From the IMG/VR virus record IMGVR_UViG_3300042449_002271, positions 1-34,146 of that record: DNA of 34,146 nucleotides. The stretch is one strand, 5' to 3'. The notes beneath the pieces were generated by a model that was given only the letters and a program-made list of their open reading frames with translations, was not told the origin of the DNA and did not search any database. Both the position numbers and the translations under genes were made by a program. The stretch comes from a virus. Shown here piece after piece: positions 9,051-16,434 of this stretch (its first letter is position 1; each line of letters begins with the position of its first letter).

Positions 9051-11885
9051 ATGATAAAATTACAAATAGTAGATGGTAGTTTACAAATATCAATAAATGG
9101 TTCTATAATATTAGTTGCCCCGAAAAACTCTTGTGCAATAGACGTTTTGACTCTATATGAATCAATACCTTATGTTTCTATTTACAATAAATATTTAGGA
9201 ACGTCAACAAGTGTTTTTAATCAGCCTTTATCCAACTGCGAAGATTCGTTAGGAACTCCTTTTGATGTAAATAGCTTTATTGCATTTGCAGAAGCAAATT
9301 TAGGTTTCGATACTTCTGGAGGTGGAGGAAGTAGTCCTTTTGAATATAATGCTAACGCAACGGGTATAGAGCCAATACTAGGCACTAATAATGCTTCGGG
9401 AACTTACGCTACAATTGGGGGTGGTATAAATAATACTTCCTCTGGTTGTTGTTCAACAGTTGGAGGTGGTTTTTTAAATACTGCTTCTGGTTATTGTTCA
9501 ACCATTGGAGGTGGAGCTATTAATAATGCTTCGGGATGCAATTCAACAGTTGCAGGCGGAACTTCAAACCAAGTCATTACTAATTATTCTGCAATTGGTG
9601 GTGGTAAATATAATACTATCACTTGTAGTAGCTTTTCTGTAATTGGAGGTGGTTGTGGAAATAGCGCTCGTGGTCAATATTCTTTTATAGGTGGAGGTAT
9701 TGGAAATGTTGCAAGTGCTGGTTATGGAAGTCTTGTAAGTGGTGGTTATTTTAATACTGCATCAAATGTTGCTTCGGTTGTAAGTGGTGGTTATTGCAAC
9801 ATTGCATCTGGAAATACATCAACAGTAAGTGGAGGATATTGTAATCAAGCAACTGGTTATTTTAGTTCAATAGGTGGTGGACATACAAATACTTCAAGTG
9901 GATGCCATTCTTTTATAGGAGCTGGAGATTTTAATATTGCAAGTGCTGATAAATCTTTTATTGGTGGAGGTTATTTAAACACGGCTTCTGGTTGTATTTC
10001 AACAATTGGTGGTGGGCGTGAAAATACTGCTTCTGCAAGTTCGTCAACAGTTGGAGCTGGTTATTGCAACATAACAAATTCAAGGTTTTCATTTATTGGA
10101 GGAGGTCAAAGAAATATAATTCAATCGCCTACAAACGAATGTTGCTCTCTTGGAGTAACAATAGGAGGTGGTATTGGTCATAATACAACTGGCGGAACTT
10201 TTAACGCTACTACTGGATATTTAAGTGGTGCAATTACTTGTTGTAATGCTGGTAGATTATCTACAATAGGTGGTGGGTATAGAAATAAAGCTTCTTGCGC
10301 TTTTTCAACAGTTGGGGGGGGGTGTTTTAATACTGCTTCTGGTAGTGCTTCAAAAATTGGGGGCGGTTGTGCAAATACTGCTTGTGGCATAAGGGCTACA
10401 ATTGGTGGAGGATTTTGCAATACTGCTTGTGGACTTAGTTCAACAGTTGGAGGAGGACAATGTAATACTGCTACTGATTATGCGACAGTTGGAGGGGGTC
10501 ATTTTAATCGTGCTTGTGCTTCTTTATCAACAGTTGGAGGTGGTTGTTTAAATACTGCTTCTGGCGGTAATTCAGTTGTTGCAGGTGGACAATGCAATAC
10601 TGCTTCTGGTCAATGTTCAACAGTTGGAGGTGGTTATAGAAGTCGTGCTTCTGGTGGTTGTTCAGCAGTTGTTGGGGGATATTATAATATAGCTTCTGGA
10701 AGTTGTTCATTTGCTGGAGGTGGTAGAAATAATACGGCTTCTGGTAGCCTTTCAACAGCAGGAGGAGGTTGTTGCAACATAACAAATTCAAGATTTTCAG
10801 TTATATCTGGAGGGCAAAGAAACATAATTCAATCGCCTACAAACGAATGTTGTTCTCTTGGAGTAACAATAGGAGGTGGTATTGGTCATAATACAACTGG
10901 CGGAACTTTTAACGCTACTACTGGGGATTTAACTGGCGCAATTACTTGTTGTAACGCTGGTAGATTATCAACTATTGGGGGTGGTTTTAGAAATAGAGTT
11001 GCTGGAAATTTTTCAACCGTTGGGGGTGGTTGTTGTAATACCGTTTCAGGATATAGTTCAACAGTTGGAGGAGGTATTGTAAATACTACTTCTGGATATT
11101 TTTCAACAGTTGGAGGAGGACAAAGTAATAGTGCTTCTGGTGCTATATCAACAATTGGAGGTGGTTTTGCAAATATTGCTTCTAATTGCTATTCAACGAT
11201 TGGTGGAGGTCAAATTAATTTAGCTTCTGGTTCTTATTCAACAGTTGGAGGAGGTCGTCAGAACACTGCTTCTAATTGCTATTCAACAGTTGGAGGTGGT
11301 CAATTAAATACTGCTTGTGGCATAAGGTCAACAGTTGGAGGTGGTCGTTCCAATATTGCTTCTGAAAGTTCTTCAACAATTGCTGGAGGTATTAGTAATA
11401 CTGCTTCTGGAGGTTCATCAACAGTTGGAGGTGGAGATGCAAATACTGCTTCTGCAACTTTTTCAACAATTGGAGGAGGTCGTTGTAATACTGCTTCTGG
11501 TGCTTATTCAACAGTTGGGGGTGGTCAAAGTAATATTGCTTCTGCAACAAGGTCAACAATTAGTGGCGGTTGTAGAAATTGTTCCTCTGCTTTATATTCA
11601 ACAGTGGGAGGTGGTTTTACAAACTGTGCTTCTGGACTTAATTCAACAGTTGGAGGAGGTCTTTGTAATACCGCTTCTGGAGATAGTTCGGGTATTTTAG
11701 CTGGTATGTCAAATTCCACAAACACTTGTGCTTGTGCTATGATTGTAGGTTCTAATATTACGGCAGACAGAGCTTGTGCAACATTTGTAAATAACTTGTC
11801 AATAAAATCTATCCCAACATCATCAGCAGGTTTGCCTAGTGGTTCTGTGTGGAATAATAGTGGTGTATTAAATATTGTGACATAA
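9051..11885 (+). CDS. Giant repeat fibre 3 (YadA-head-like beta-roll adhesin)
   Basis: The 944-aa protein has an N-domain almost identical in DNA to that of fibre 2 (9051-9320 versus 6748-7015). I chose the ATG at 9051 because the match starts exactly there and a same-spaced A-rich leader precedes both; the in-frame ATG at 9003 would lie inside the fibre 2 gene. The shared Gly hinge and linker are followed by GGG/NTASG repeats, two copies of the insert module ITNSRFSxI (about nt 10060-10290 and 10770-10990), and the shared cap ending SSAGLPSGSVW. Cys is again frequent. The recent common origin with fibre 2 suggests duplication followed by exchange of the repeat region. Confidence 0.88.
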   Translation: MIKLQIVDGSLQISINGSIILVAPKNSCAIDVLTLYESIPYVSIYNKYLGTSTSVFNQPLSNCEDSLGTPFDVNSFIAFAEANLGFDTSGGGGSSPFEYNANATGIEPILGTNNASGTYATIGGGINNTSSGCCSTVGGGFLNTASGYCSTIGGGAINNASGCNSTVAGGTSNQVITNYSAIGGGKYNTITCSSFSVIGGGCGNSARGQYSFIGGGIGNVASAGYGSLVSGGYFNTASNVASVVSGGYCNIASGNTSTVSGGYCNQATGYFSSIGGGHTNTSSGCHSFIGAGDFNIASADKSFIGGGYLNTASGCISTIGGGRENTASASSSTVGAGYCNITNSRFSFIGGGQRNIIQSPTNECCSLGVTIGGGIGHNTTGGTFNATTGYLSGAITCCNAGRLSTIGGGYRNKASCAFSTVGGGCFNTASGSASKIGGGCANTACGIRATIGGGFCNTACGLSSTVGGGQCNTATDYATVGGGHFNRACASLSTVGGGCLNTASGGNSVVAGGQCNTASGQCSTVGGGYRSRASGGCSAVVGGYYNIASGSCSFAGGGRNNTASGSLSTAGGGCCNITNSRFSVISGGQRNIIQSPTNECCSLGVTIGGGIGHNTTGGTFNATTGDLTGAITCCNAGRLSTIGGGFRNRVAGNFSTVGGGCCNTVSGYSSTVGGGIVNTTSGYFSTVGGGQSNSASGAISTIGGGFANIASNCYSTIGGGQINLASGSYSTVGGGRQNTASNCYSTVGGGQLNTACGIRSTVGGGRSNIASESSSTIAGGISNTASGGSSTVGGGDANTASATFSTIGGGRCNTASGAYSTVGGGQSNIASATRSTISGGCRNCSSALYSTVGGGFTNCASGLNSTVGGGLCNTASGDSSGILAGMSNSTNTCACAMIVGSNITADRACATFVNNLSIKSIPTSSAGLPSGSVWNNSGVLNIVT

Positions 11886-11921
11886 AATAAAAATAAATAA
11901 AAATAAATAAAAAAATATATA

Positions 11922-11929
11922 TATATTTG
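11922..11929 (+). promoter_or_regulatory. Candidate -7 box of a Bacteroidetes-type promoter
   Basis: TATATTTG matches the Bacteroidetes -7 consensus TAnnTTTG in the 97-base gap between fibre 3 and the cassette gene at 11983. No clear TTG lies 19 bases upstream, where the sequence is A-rich, so only half of the promoter is recognisable. Confidence 0.4.
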
Positions 11930-11982
11930 TATTCTGATTGATTTAATTAAAAATTAAAAACTAAAAACTAAAAATAAAAAAA

Positions 11983-12288
11983 ATGGAAAATTTCACAATT
12001 CACATCTTCGGTTACGGAGAAACACAAATAAATTCAAAAGATTTATCTGTAAAAACAGCAACTGCTGACTTAACTAATGTAACTCCATTAGTAGATGCTA
12101 TATGGGCTAAAAAGCCAGCAGACAGCACAATAGAGAAAAAATTTCATGCAATCAACATATTTGGATATGATGATGTGAGATGGTTGCAAAAAGACGGATT
12201 TGATGTAAAGGAAGATGCAGATTTAAAACCTTTAATCGATGCTTTGATTGCAGAACTTCAAATTGTAAAAGACAATCTTCCTGCATAA
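11983..12288 (+). CDS. Hypothetical protein with two internal repeats, heads the sulfation cassette
   Basis: The 101-aa protein contains two related halves. IHIFGYGETQ followed by LVDAIWAKKP in the first half corresponds to INIFGYDDVRWL followed by LIDALIAEL in the second, so a unit of about 50 residues has been duplicated. There is no membrane segment or Cys. It sits between the fibres and the sulfotransferase with a possible promoter upstream. I do not recognise the family. It may be a small virion decoration protein or an accessory of the modification enzymes. Confidence 0.8.
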   Translation: MENFTIHIFGYGETQINSKDLSVKTATADLTNVTPLVDAIWAKKPADSTIEKKFHAINIFGYDDVRWLQKDGFDVKEDADLKPLIDALIAELQIVKDNLPA

Positions 12289-12347
12289 GGAAGATGTGTC
12301 TTTAGGGCTATAAAAAAAAACCAAGAAAACTAAACAAATTATAAAAT

Positions 12348-13166
12348 ATGGAAAAGCGTTTTTTCTTTAATTCATCATTGCCTAGAGCTGGCTCAACACT
12401 TCTTCAGTCAATAATTGGAGACAATCCTGATTTTTATGTAACTCCTACTTCGGGGTTTTTAGAATTAATCTATGGAGCAAAGGGGAATTATAATGCTTCT
12501 CCAGAATTTAAAGCTCAAGACCCTAAACAAATGGACGATGCTTTTTTGTCTTTTTGTCGTTCGGGAATGGAGGGTTATTTCTCTAGCTTAACTAACAAGC
12601 CTTACATTTTAGATAAAAATAGAGGTTGGGGTATAAGTTATGGATTAGCGAATAAATTCTATCCAAACCCAAAAATAGTATGTATGGTTCGGGATTTACG
12701 AGCTGTATTTGCTTCTATGGAAAAAAACTTCAGAAAAAATCCAACAAAGGAAAATCACGTTCAAAATCCTAGTCAATTGGTAGGTACTACTTTGAAAAAA
12801 AGAGTAGATATATGGGCTGATGGTATGCCAGTAGGCATATCTCTAGACCGACTGAGAGATATGATTGACCAAGGAATCCACAACAATATTTTATTCATTC
12901 GATACGAGGATTTAATGGAAAATCCAGAAAACGAAATAAGACGATTTTATGAGTTTGTAGGACTTCCTTACTACGAGCATCAATTTGTAAATATAACTCA
13001 ACACACACACGAAAACGATGCTATTCATGGCATATACGGAGACCATAAGATTAGACCAAAATTTGAAAAGCTTCCAAATGATTACGAAGATATTTTAGGT
13101 TTTGAGATTTGTCAATCAATAAAAAATTCATATCCGTGGTTTTATAGATATTTTAATTATCTTTAG
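12348..13166 (+). CDS. PAPS-dependent sulfotransferase
   Basis: The 272-aa protein would transfer the sulfuryl group from PAPS to a hydroxyl or amine of an acceptor, probably in the cytoplasm as there is no signal peptide. Residues 10-18 (SLPRAGSTLL region) form the 5'-phosphosulfate-binding loop close to the N-terminus. CMVRDLRAVFAS (about 112-123) is the 3'-phosphate-binding motif. RYEDLMENPENEIRRF (about 185-200) is the usual structural segment after it. Length is normal for the family. The next gene encodes an APS kinase, which makes PAPS, and then a glycosyltransferase, so a glycan acceptor is likely. Acceptor identity cannot be read from the sequence. Confidence 0.9.
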   Translation: MEKRFFFNSSLPRAGSTLLQSIIGDNPDFYVTPTSGFLELIYGAKGNYNASPEFKAQDPKQMDDAFLSFCRSGMEGYFSSLTNKPYILDKNRGWGISYGLANKFYPNPKIVCMVRDLRAVFASMEKNFRKNPTKENHVQNPSQLVGTTLKKRVDIWADGMPVGISLDRLRDMIDQGIHNNILFIRYEDLMENPENEIRRFYEFVGLPYYEHQFVNITQHTHENDAIHGIYGDHKIRPKFEKLPNDYEDILGFEICQSIKNSYPWFYRYFNYL

Positions 13167-13199
13167 AAATAATTTCAAGAAAACTAACAACGACAAAAG

Positions 13200-13664
13200 A
13201 TGATTTACAATATTTGTGGACAACCACATTCAGGCAAAACAACCCTAGCCAATTATCTTAAAAAAGTATTAGAAGTAAACAACCCTAAAAAAAAGGTGTT
13301 CATTGTAGATGGTGATGTGTTACGAAAAATACTCAACAACAAGGATTATTCTGAAAAGGGAAGAATGGATAATATTCAACAAGCATATTCTATTGCCAAA
13401 TACCTAAATGAAACCGATAATTTTGATGTTATTTTAGCTCTAGTATCGCCTTTCAAAGACCAAAGAGACCAATTTAGATTTGTTACCGATTGTATTGAGA
13501 TATTTGTACACACAACAAACATAAGGGGGAGAGAAAATTTTCACGTTGAAAACTATGAAAAGCCTAACTTTGACTACATAGATATTGACACAACCGATGT
13601 AGATGAACTAACATCCGTAAATGAATTAATGGAAAAAATAACACAACATAACAAAAAAAAATAA
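13200..13664 (+). CDS. cysC: Adenylylsulfate (APS) kinase-like enzyme, short form
   Basis: The 154-aa protein matches APS kinase, which phosphorylates adenylylsulfate to PAPS. Visible motifs are the P-loop GQPHSGKTT (7-15), VDGDVLR (36-42), GRMDNIQQAYSIAKYL (54-69, equivalent to the family's ENIRR..EVAKL), and the LVSPFKDQR loop (81-89, equivalent to LISPYRxxR). It is shorter than the usual 180-200 residues: the lid segment that normally follows the VHTT strand is replaced by GRENFHVENYEKPNFDYIDID. The start lies 33 bases after the sulfotransferase stop. Together the two genes supply and use PAPS. APS itself would have to come from host ATP sulfurylase. A different small-molecule kinase activity is possible given the altered lid. 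Confidence 0.85.
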   Translation: MIYNICGQPHSGKTTLANYLKKVLEVNNPKKKVFIVDGDVLRKILNNKDYSEKGRMDNIQQAYSIAKYLNETDNFDVILALVSPFKDQRDQFRFVTDCIEIFVHTTNIRGRENFHVENYEKPNFDYIDIDTTDVDELTSVNELMEKITQHNKKK

Positions 13665-13665
13665 G

Positions 13666-14535
13666 ATGAACGTAATATTTCAAATTCAAGGTGGGCTTGG
13701 TAAAAGTGTAGCAGGAACAGCAGTTTTAAAAGCAATTAAGAAAAAATACTCAAAGGCAAATATAATAGTGGTTACAGAATATCCGCAAGTTTTTATAAAC
13801 AACCCAAATGCTAATAGGGTTTTGAACTCAAATCAAACGAATGGGCTATATAAAAGCTACATTGAAAAAAAAGACGTAAAAGTATTTTTTGCAGACCCTT
13901 ATCATCAAAATGATTTCATTACCGAAAATAAACACCTTATTCAAATATGGTGTGAAATGTATGGACTTGAGTACAAAGGCGAAATGCCTGAAATATTTTT
14001 ATCAAAAGGAGAAAAAGAATATTTTGCACCATTCTACAAATTAGATAAACCAATAATGGCTATCCAACCAAATGGAGGAGGCTTTGGACAGCCTTTGAAG
14101 TACAGTTGGACTAGAGATATTCCTTCTTACGTTGTAAATGAGGTTGTAAGCTATTTTAAAAATGATTATTCTATTTTACACATTAAGAGAGAAGACCAAT
14201 TGATATATGAAAATACCATTGGAGCAATGGATGACTGGAGAAGTATTGCCATAATGCTAACGATGTCCGCAAAAAGATTGCTTATTGATAGTAGCTCTAT
14301 GCACATAGCCACAGCCCTTAACCTACCTAGCGTAGTAACTTGGGTTGGAACTAATCCAAAAGTTTTTGGATATGGGATGCACACAAATATAGTTGCTAAC
14401 GATTTTACAAAAGAAATAAACATAGAGCATAATGCTTATTCTAAAAATTTATTATTCGAAGATATTTCTACATTTCCTTATAACTCATTTGAAGAAGTTT
14501 TTAATGTTGACGAAATAATAACTAATTTAAGATAA
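13666..14535 (+). CDS. GT9-like (heptosyltransferase-type) glycosyltransferase
   Basis: The 289-aa protein shows the GT-B layout of family GT9. The N-terminal half starts with FQIQGGLGKSVAGTAVLKAI (6-25), corresponding to the acceptor-side glycine loop. The C-terminal half has the donor-site signature IDSSSMHIATALNLPSVV (about 206-223) followed by TNPKVFGY. It starts one base after the APS kinase stop, indicating translational coupling. Family GT9 transfers ADP-heptose or related sugars to surface glycans; here the donor is unknown. With the sulfotransferase and APS kinase it suggests assembly of a sulfated glycan. It is somewhat shorter than typical GT9 enzymes. Confidence 0.82.
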   Translation: MNVIFQIQGGLGKSVAGTAVLKAIKKKYSKANIIVVTEYPQVFINNPNANRVLNSNQTNGLYKSYIEKKDVKVFFADPYHQNDFITENKHLIQIWCEMYGLEYKGEMPEIFLSKGEKEYFAPFYKLDKPIMAIQPNGGGFGQPLKYSWTRDIPSYVVNEVVSYFKNDYSILHIKREDQLIYENTIGAMDDWRSIAIMLTMSAKRLLIDSSSMHIATALNLPSVVTWVGTNPKVFGYGMHTNIVANDFTKEINIEHNAYSKNLLFEDISTFPYNSFEEVFNVDEIITNLR

Positions 14536-14571
14536 AATACTTAAAAAAAAATTATTAATAATATTTTTTTG

Positions 14572-14579
14572 TAAGTTTG
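14572..14579 (+). promoter_or_regulatory. Candidate -7 box of a Bacteroidetes-type promoter
   Basis: TAAGTTTG matches TAnnTTTG in the 69-base gap between the glycosyltransferase and the membrane-protein gene at 14605. It is 25 bases from that start. No -33 TTG at the expected distance was found. Confidence 0.4.
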
Positions 14580-14604
14580 TTGTTAATTATAAAAGTTTTC
14601 TTAA

Positions 14605-15153
14605 ATGGAAAAATTAACAGAATCCGAACAAAAAATAGCAGAGTTCATATACTATTACCCAGATGTTGTGGTTAAAATTCTAAATGACCATGGATATAAC
14701 ATCGACATGGATACTGCGACACTTCATAAAATAAACGAATTAACTTACAAAGCGCTTATTATTGATAATAATGTTGAATTTGCATTATCTTTTGATAATG
14801 CAATGGCTAACGATGGATACTTAAATATAGCGCCATTGGTAATAGCTGGTGTTTTTTCATTAGCGACTAGTTTGTTAGGCGGTTCTATGGCATCAAAGGA
14901 AGCTGAAAGAAACAGACAACTTCAAAAAAATATTGCATTAGCTGGTTTTGCTCAAAATGAGTTATTATCCATGGAGAAGATTAGGTCTGAATCCGAAACG
15001 GCAAGAACAAGAATATTAGTCAATAGTTTAGAATCATACCGTACAACTCTTCAAAAAGAAGGAACCGCTAGAATAAATGATACTTGGCTTTATGTAACTG
15101 GTTTGGGTATAGGCATTGGAATTATTTATGGAATTTATTTATTAGCTGATTAA
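14605..15153 (+). CDS. Small protein with two hydrophobic segments, virion-like
   Basis: The 182-aa protein has a soluble acidic N-domain (1-70), a hydrophobic Gly/Ala segment (about 73-95, NIAPLVIAGVFSLATSLLGG), a charged helix with repeated Arg/Glu (96-160), and a C-terminal membrane segment (about 162-180, LYVTGLGIGIGIIYGIYLL). The next gene has the same order of elements. It begins a series of four virion-like genes. Function unknown; a virion or envelope membrane protein is inferred. Confidence 0.8.
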   Translation: MEKLTESEQKIAEFIYYYPDVVVKILNDHGYNIDMDTATLHKINELTYKALIIDNNVEFALSFDNAMANDGYLNIAPLVIAGVFSLATSLLGGSMASKEAERNRQLQKNIALAGFAQNELLSMEKIRSESETARTRILVNSLESYRTTLQKEGTARINDTWLYVTGLGIGIGIIYGIYLLAD

Positions 15154-15154
15154 T

Positions 15155-15538
15155 ATGGGAACGATACCAACAGGAGGCGCAAGTACGGCAGGAGGATTAA
15201 GTACTGGTGCGCAATTAGGAGGCGCTTTTATAAGCGCAGGAATACAAGCTATTGTTGGAGGAGCTTTTGCAAAGGCTGATGCTAAAAAGCAAAGAGCAAT
15301 GGAAGCCGAGTTAGGTAGATTGTCTTTGTCTCAACAGAAAGATTTAGAAGAAAGATTGCAAAATATTCAAGGAGAGTTAGCGAAGCAAGAAATAATTTAT
15401 AAATATTTAGCAGTTCAGAATAATGACGAAATGCTATCTAAACAACAAGGTAGAAGATACCTTTCCTATTCTATTTTAGGAGGTGGAATATTGGCATTGG
15501 CTGTAGTAGTATTACTTATAAAAAATAAAAAAAAGTAA
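15155..15538 (+). CDS. Small membrane protein, same architecture as its neighbour
   Basis: The 127-aa protein begins with a Gly/Thr/Ser-rich stretch and a weakly hydrophobic segment (about 18-38, GGAFISAGIQAIVGGAFA). A charged coiled-coil helix (40-100) and a strong C-terminal membrane segment ending in LIKNKKK (103-127) follow. It starts one base after the preceding stop. The parallel organisation with 14605-15153 suggests distant paralogs. A role in a membrane-associated virion or in membrane remodelling is possible. Confidence 0.8.
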   Translation: MGTIPTGGASTAGGLSTGAQLGGAFISAGIQAIVGGAFAKADAKKQRAMEAELGRLSLSQQKDLEERLQNIQGELAKQEIIYKYLAVQNNDEMLSKQQGRRYLSYSILGGGILALAVVVLLIKNKKK

Positions 15539-15541
15539 AAA

Positions 15542-15946
15542 ATGGATAACGAGACAAAAACTCTATTTTTATCAATAGCAGTAGCATTAGGATTGTTATG
15601 GTTGCTAAAGCCAAAAGGAACAAATATAATAGGAAAAGAAAAACATAAGGATGCTGACAGAAACGACAGTAATAACAGTAATAACAGTAATAACAGTAAT
15701 AAAAGTAATGATAAGTATGCAGAGCCTAAAATCGCATCTGAATCAACTAAAAAGGAAAAGGACAATGCAGTAATTGCATTACAAGCTATGAGAGAAGCTA
15801 TTAAAAATAAAGAGCCAAAAAGAGAACTTGATAAACTTAATGCTATGATTTCACAAGACTATGGAGTTAAAGTTTTATTAAATAAAAAAACACTTAAATT
15901 AAGAGCTATGTCTAAACAAGGCAAAGTTCTAGCAGAAGAAAATTAA
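15542..15946 (+). CDS. N-terminally anchored protein with Asn/Ser repeat linker
   Basis: The 134-aa protein has a membrane segment at residues 8-22 (LFLSIAVALGLLWLL), then a linker with a DSNNSNNSNNSNKSN stretch, then a basic helical C-domain (about 65-134) containing MREAIKNKEPKRELDKLNAM. The linker comes from a 9-base tandem repeat (15667-15702) that could change length by slippage without breaking the frame. It lies 3 bases after the preceding gene. Function unknown. Confidence 0.8.
   Translation: MDNETKTLFLSIAVALGLLWLLKPKGTNIIGKEKHKDADRNDSNNSNNSNNSNKSNDKYAEPKIASESTKKEKDNAVIALQAMREAIKNKEPKRELDKLNAMISQDYGVKVLLNKKTLKLRAMSKQGKVLAEEN
15667..15702 (+). repeat. 9-bp tandem repeat, four copies
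   Basis: CAGTAATAA is repeated four times in frame inside the gene 15542-15946 and encodes SNN units. Copy number changes would lengthen or shorten the linker by three residues. Confidence 0.93.
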
Positions 15947-15948
15947 TT

Positions 15949-16392
15949 ATGGCAGGAATATATTCACCAATAGTCACGATATTTCCTGATGGAGTGGTTA
16001 CAGTAGCAAGCACAGATGATACTAGTTATAGTCAGATAACTCAATCTGCGGGTAGTTTTATTTATGCAATCGATAAAATTTATATGAGCGCAAACAGTGG
16101 CTCTCAATTAATAGAGCCTTTGGTATTTACACAGTACGATGTTAATGGAAATATTGAGAGTCGTAATCAAATTCAAACAATTGACCCATATCAATATCAG
16201 AACTCTATTTTTTTAAATTTTAATCAAAAAAATATATATTTGAACGGTAGAAATAACTTTACTTTTAATATTTTACCTAATGAAAATATTTTATTGGTTT
16301 TTTCAAGTGAAGAACTTTCTAATAAAGATTTCTTAGAACCAACCAATTTCTTTAATGATGACTTTTTTAGTGATTATACAGAAATAGTTTAA
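15949..16392 (+). CDS. Hypothetical beta-rich virion-like protein
   Basis: The 147-aa protein has no membrane segment. It is rich in Ser, Asn, Tyr and Phe with alternating hydrophobic residues, as in beta-rich phage structural proteins. The C-terminus is acidic and aromatic (NFFNDDFFSDYTEIV). It starts two bases after the preceding stop and precedes the propeller gene. Not recognised as a named family. Confidence 0.75.
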   Translation: MAGIYSPIVTIFPDGVVTVASTDDTSYSQITQSAGSFIYAIDKIYMSANSGSQLIEPLVFTQYDVNGNIESRNQIQTIDPYQYQNSIFLNFNQKNIYLNGRNNFTFNILPNENILLVFSSEELSNKDFLEPTNFFNDDFFSDYTEIV

Positions 16393-16434
16393 CTATACGA
16401 TTTTCAATTTAAAAATAAAGTAAAATTAAAAAAT

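Noticed and set aside
2984-11725. Many overlapping open frames on both strands inside the fibre genes
   Set aside because: They are low-complexity shadows (rich in Leu/Val or Pro/His/Gln) created by the repeat codons of the fibres and have no independent support.
2761-11885. Diversity-generating retroelement acting on the fibres
   Set aside because: No reverse transcriptase or template repeat is visible in this window, and the variable positions do not show a clear adenine-directed pattern.
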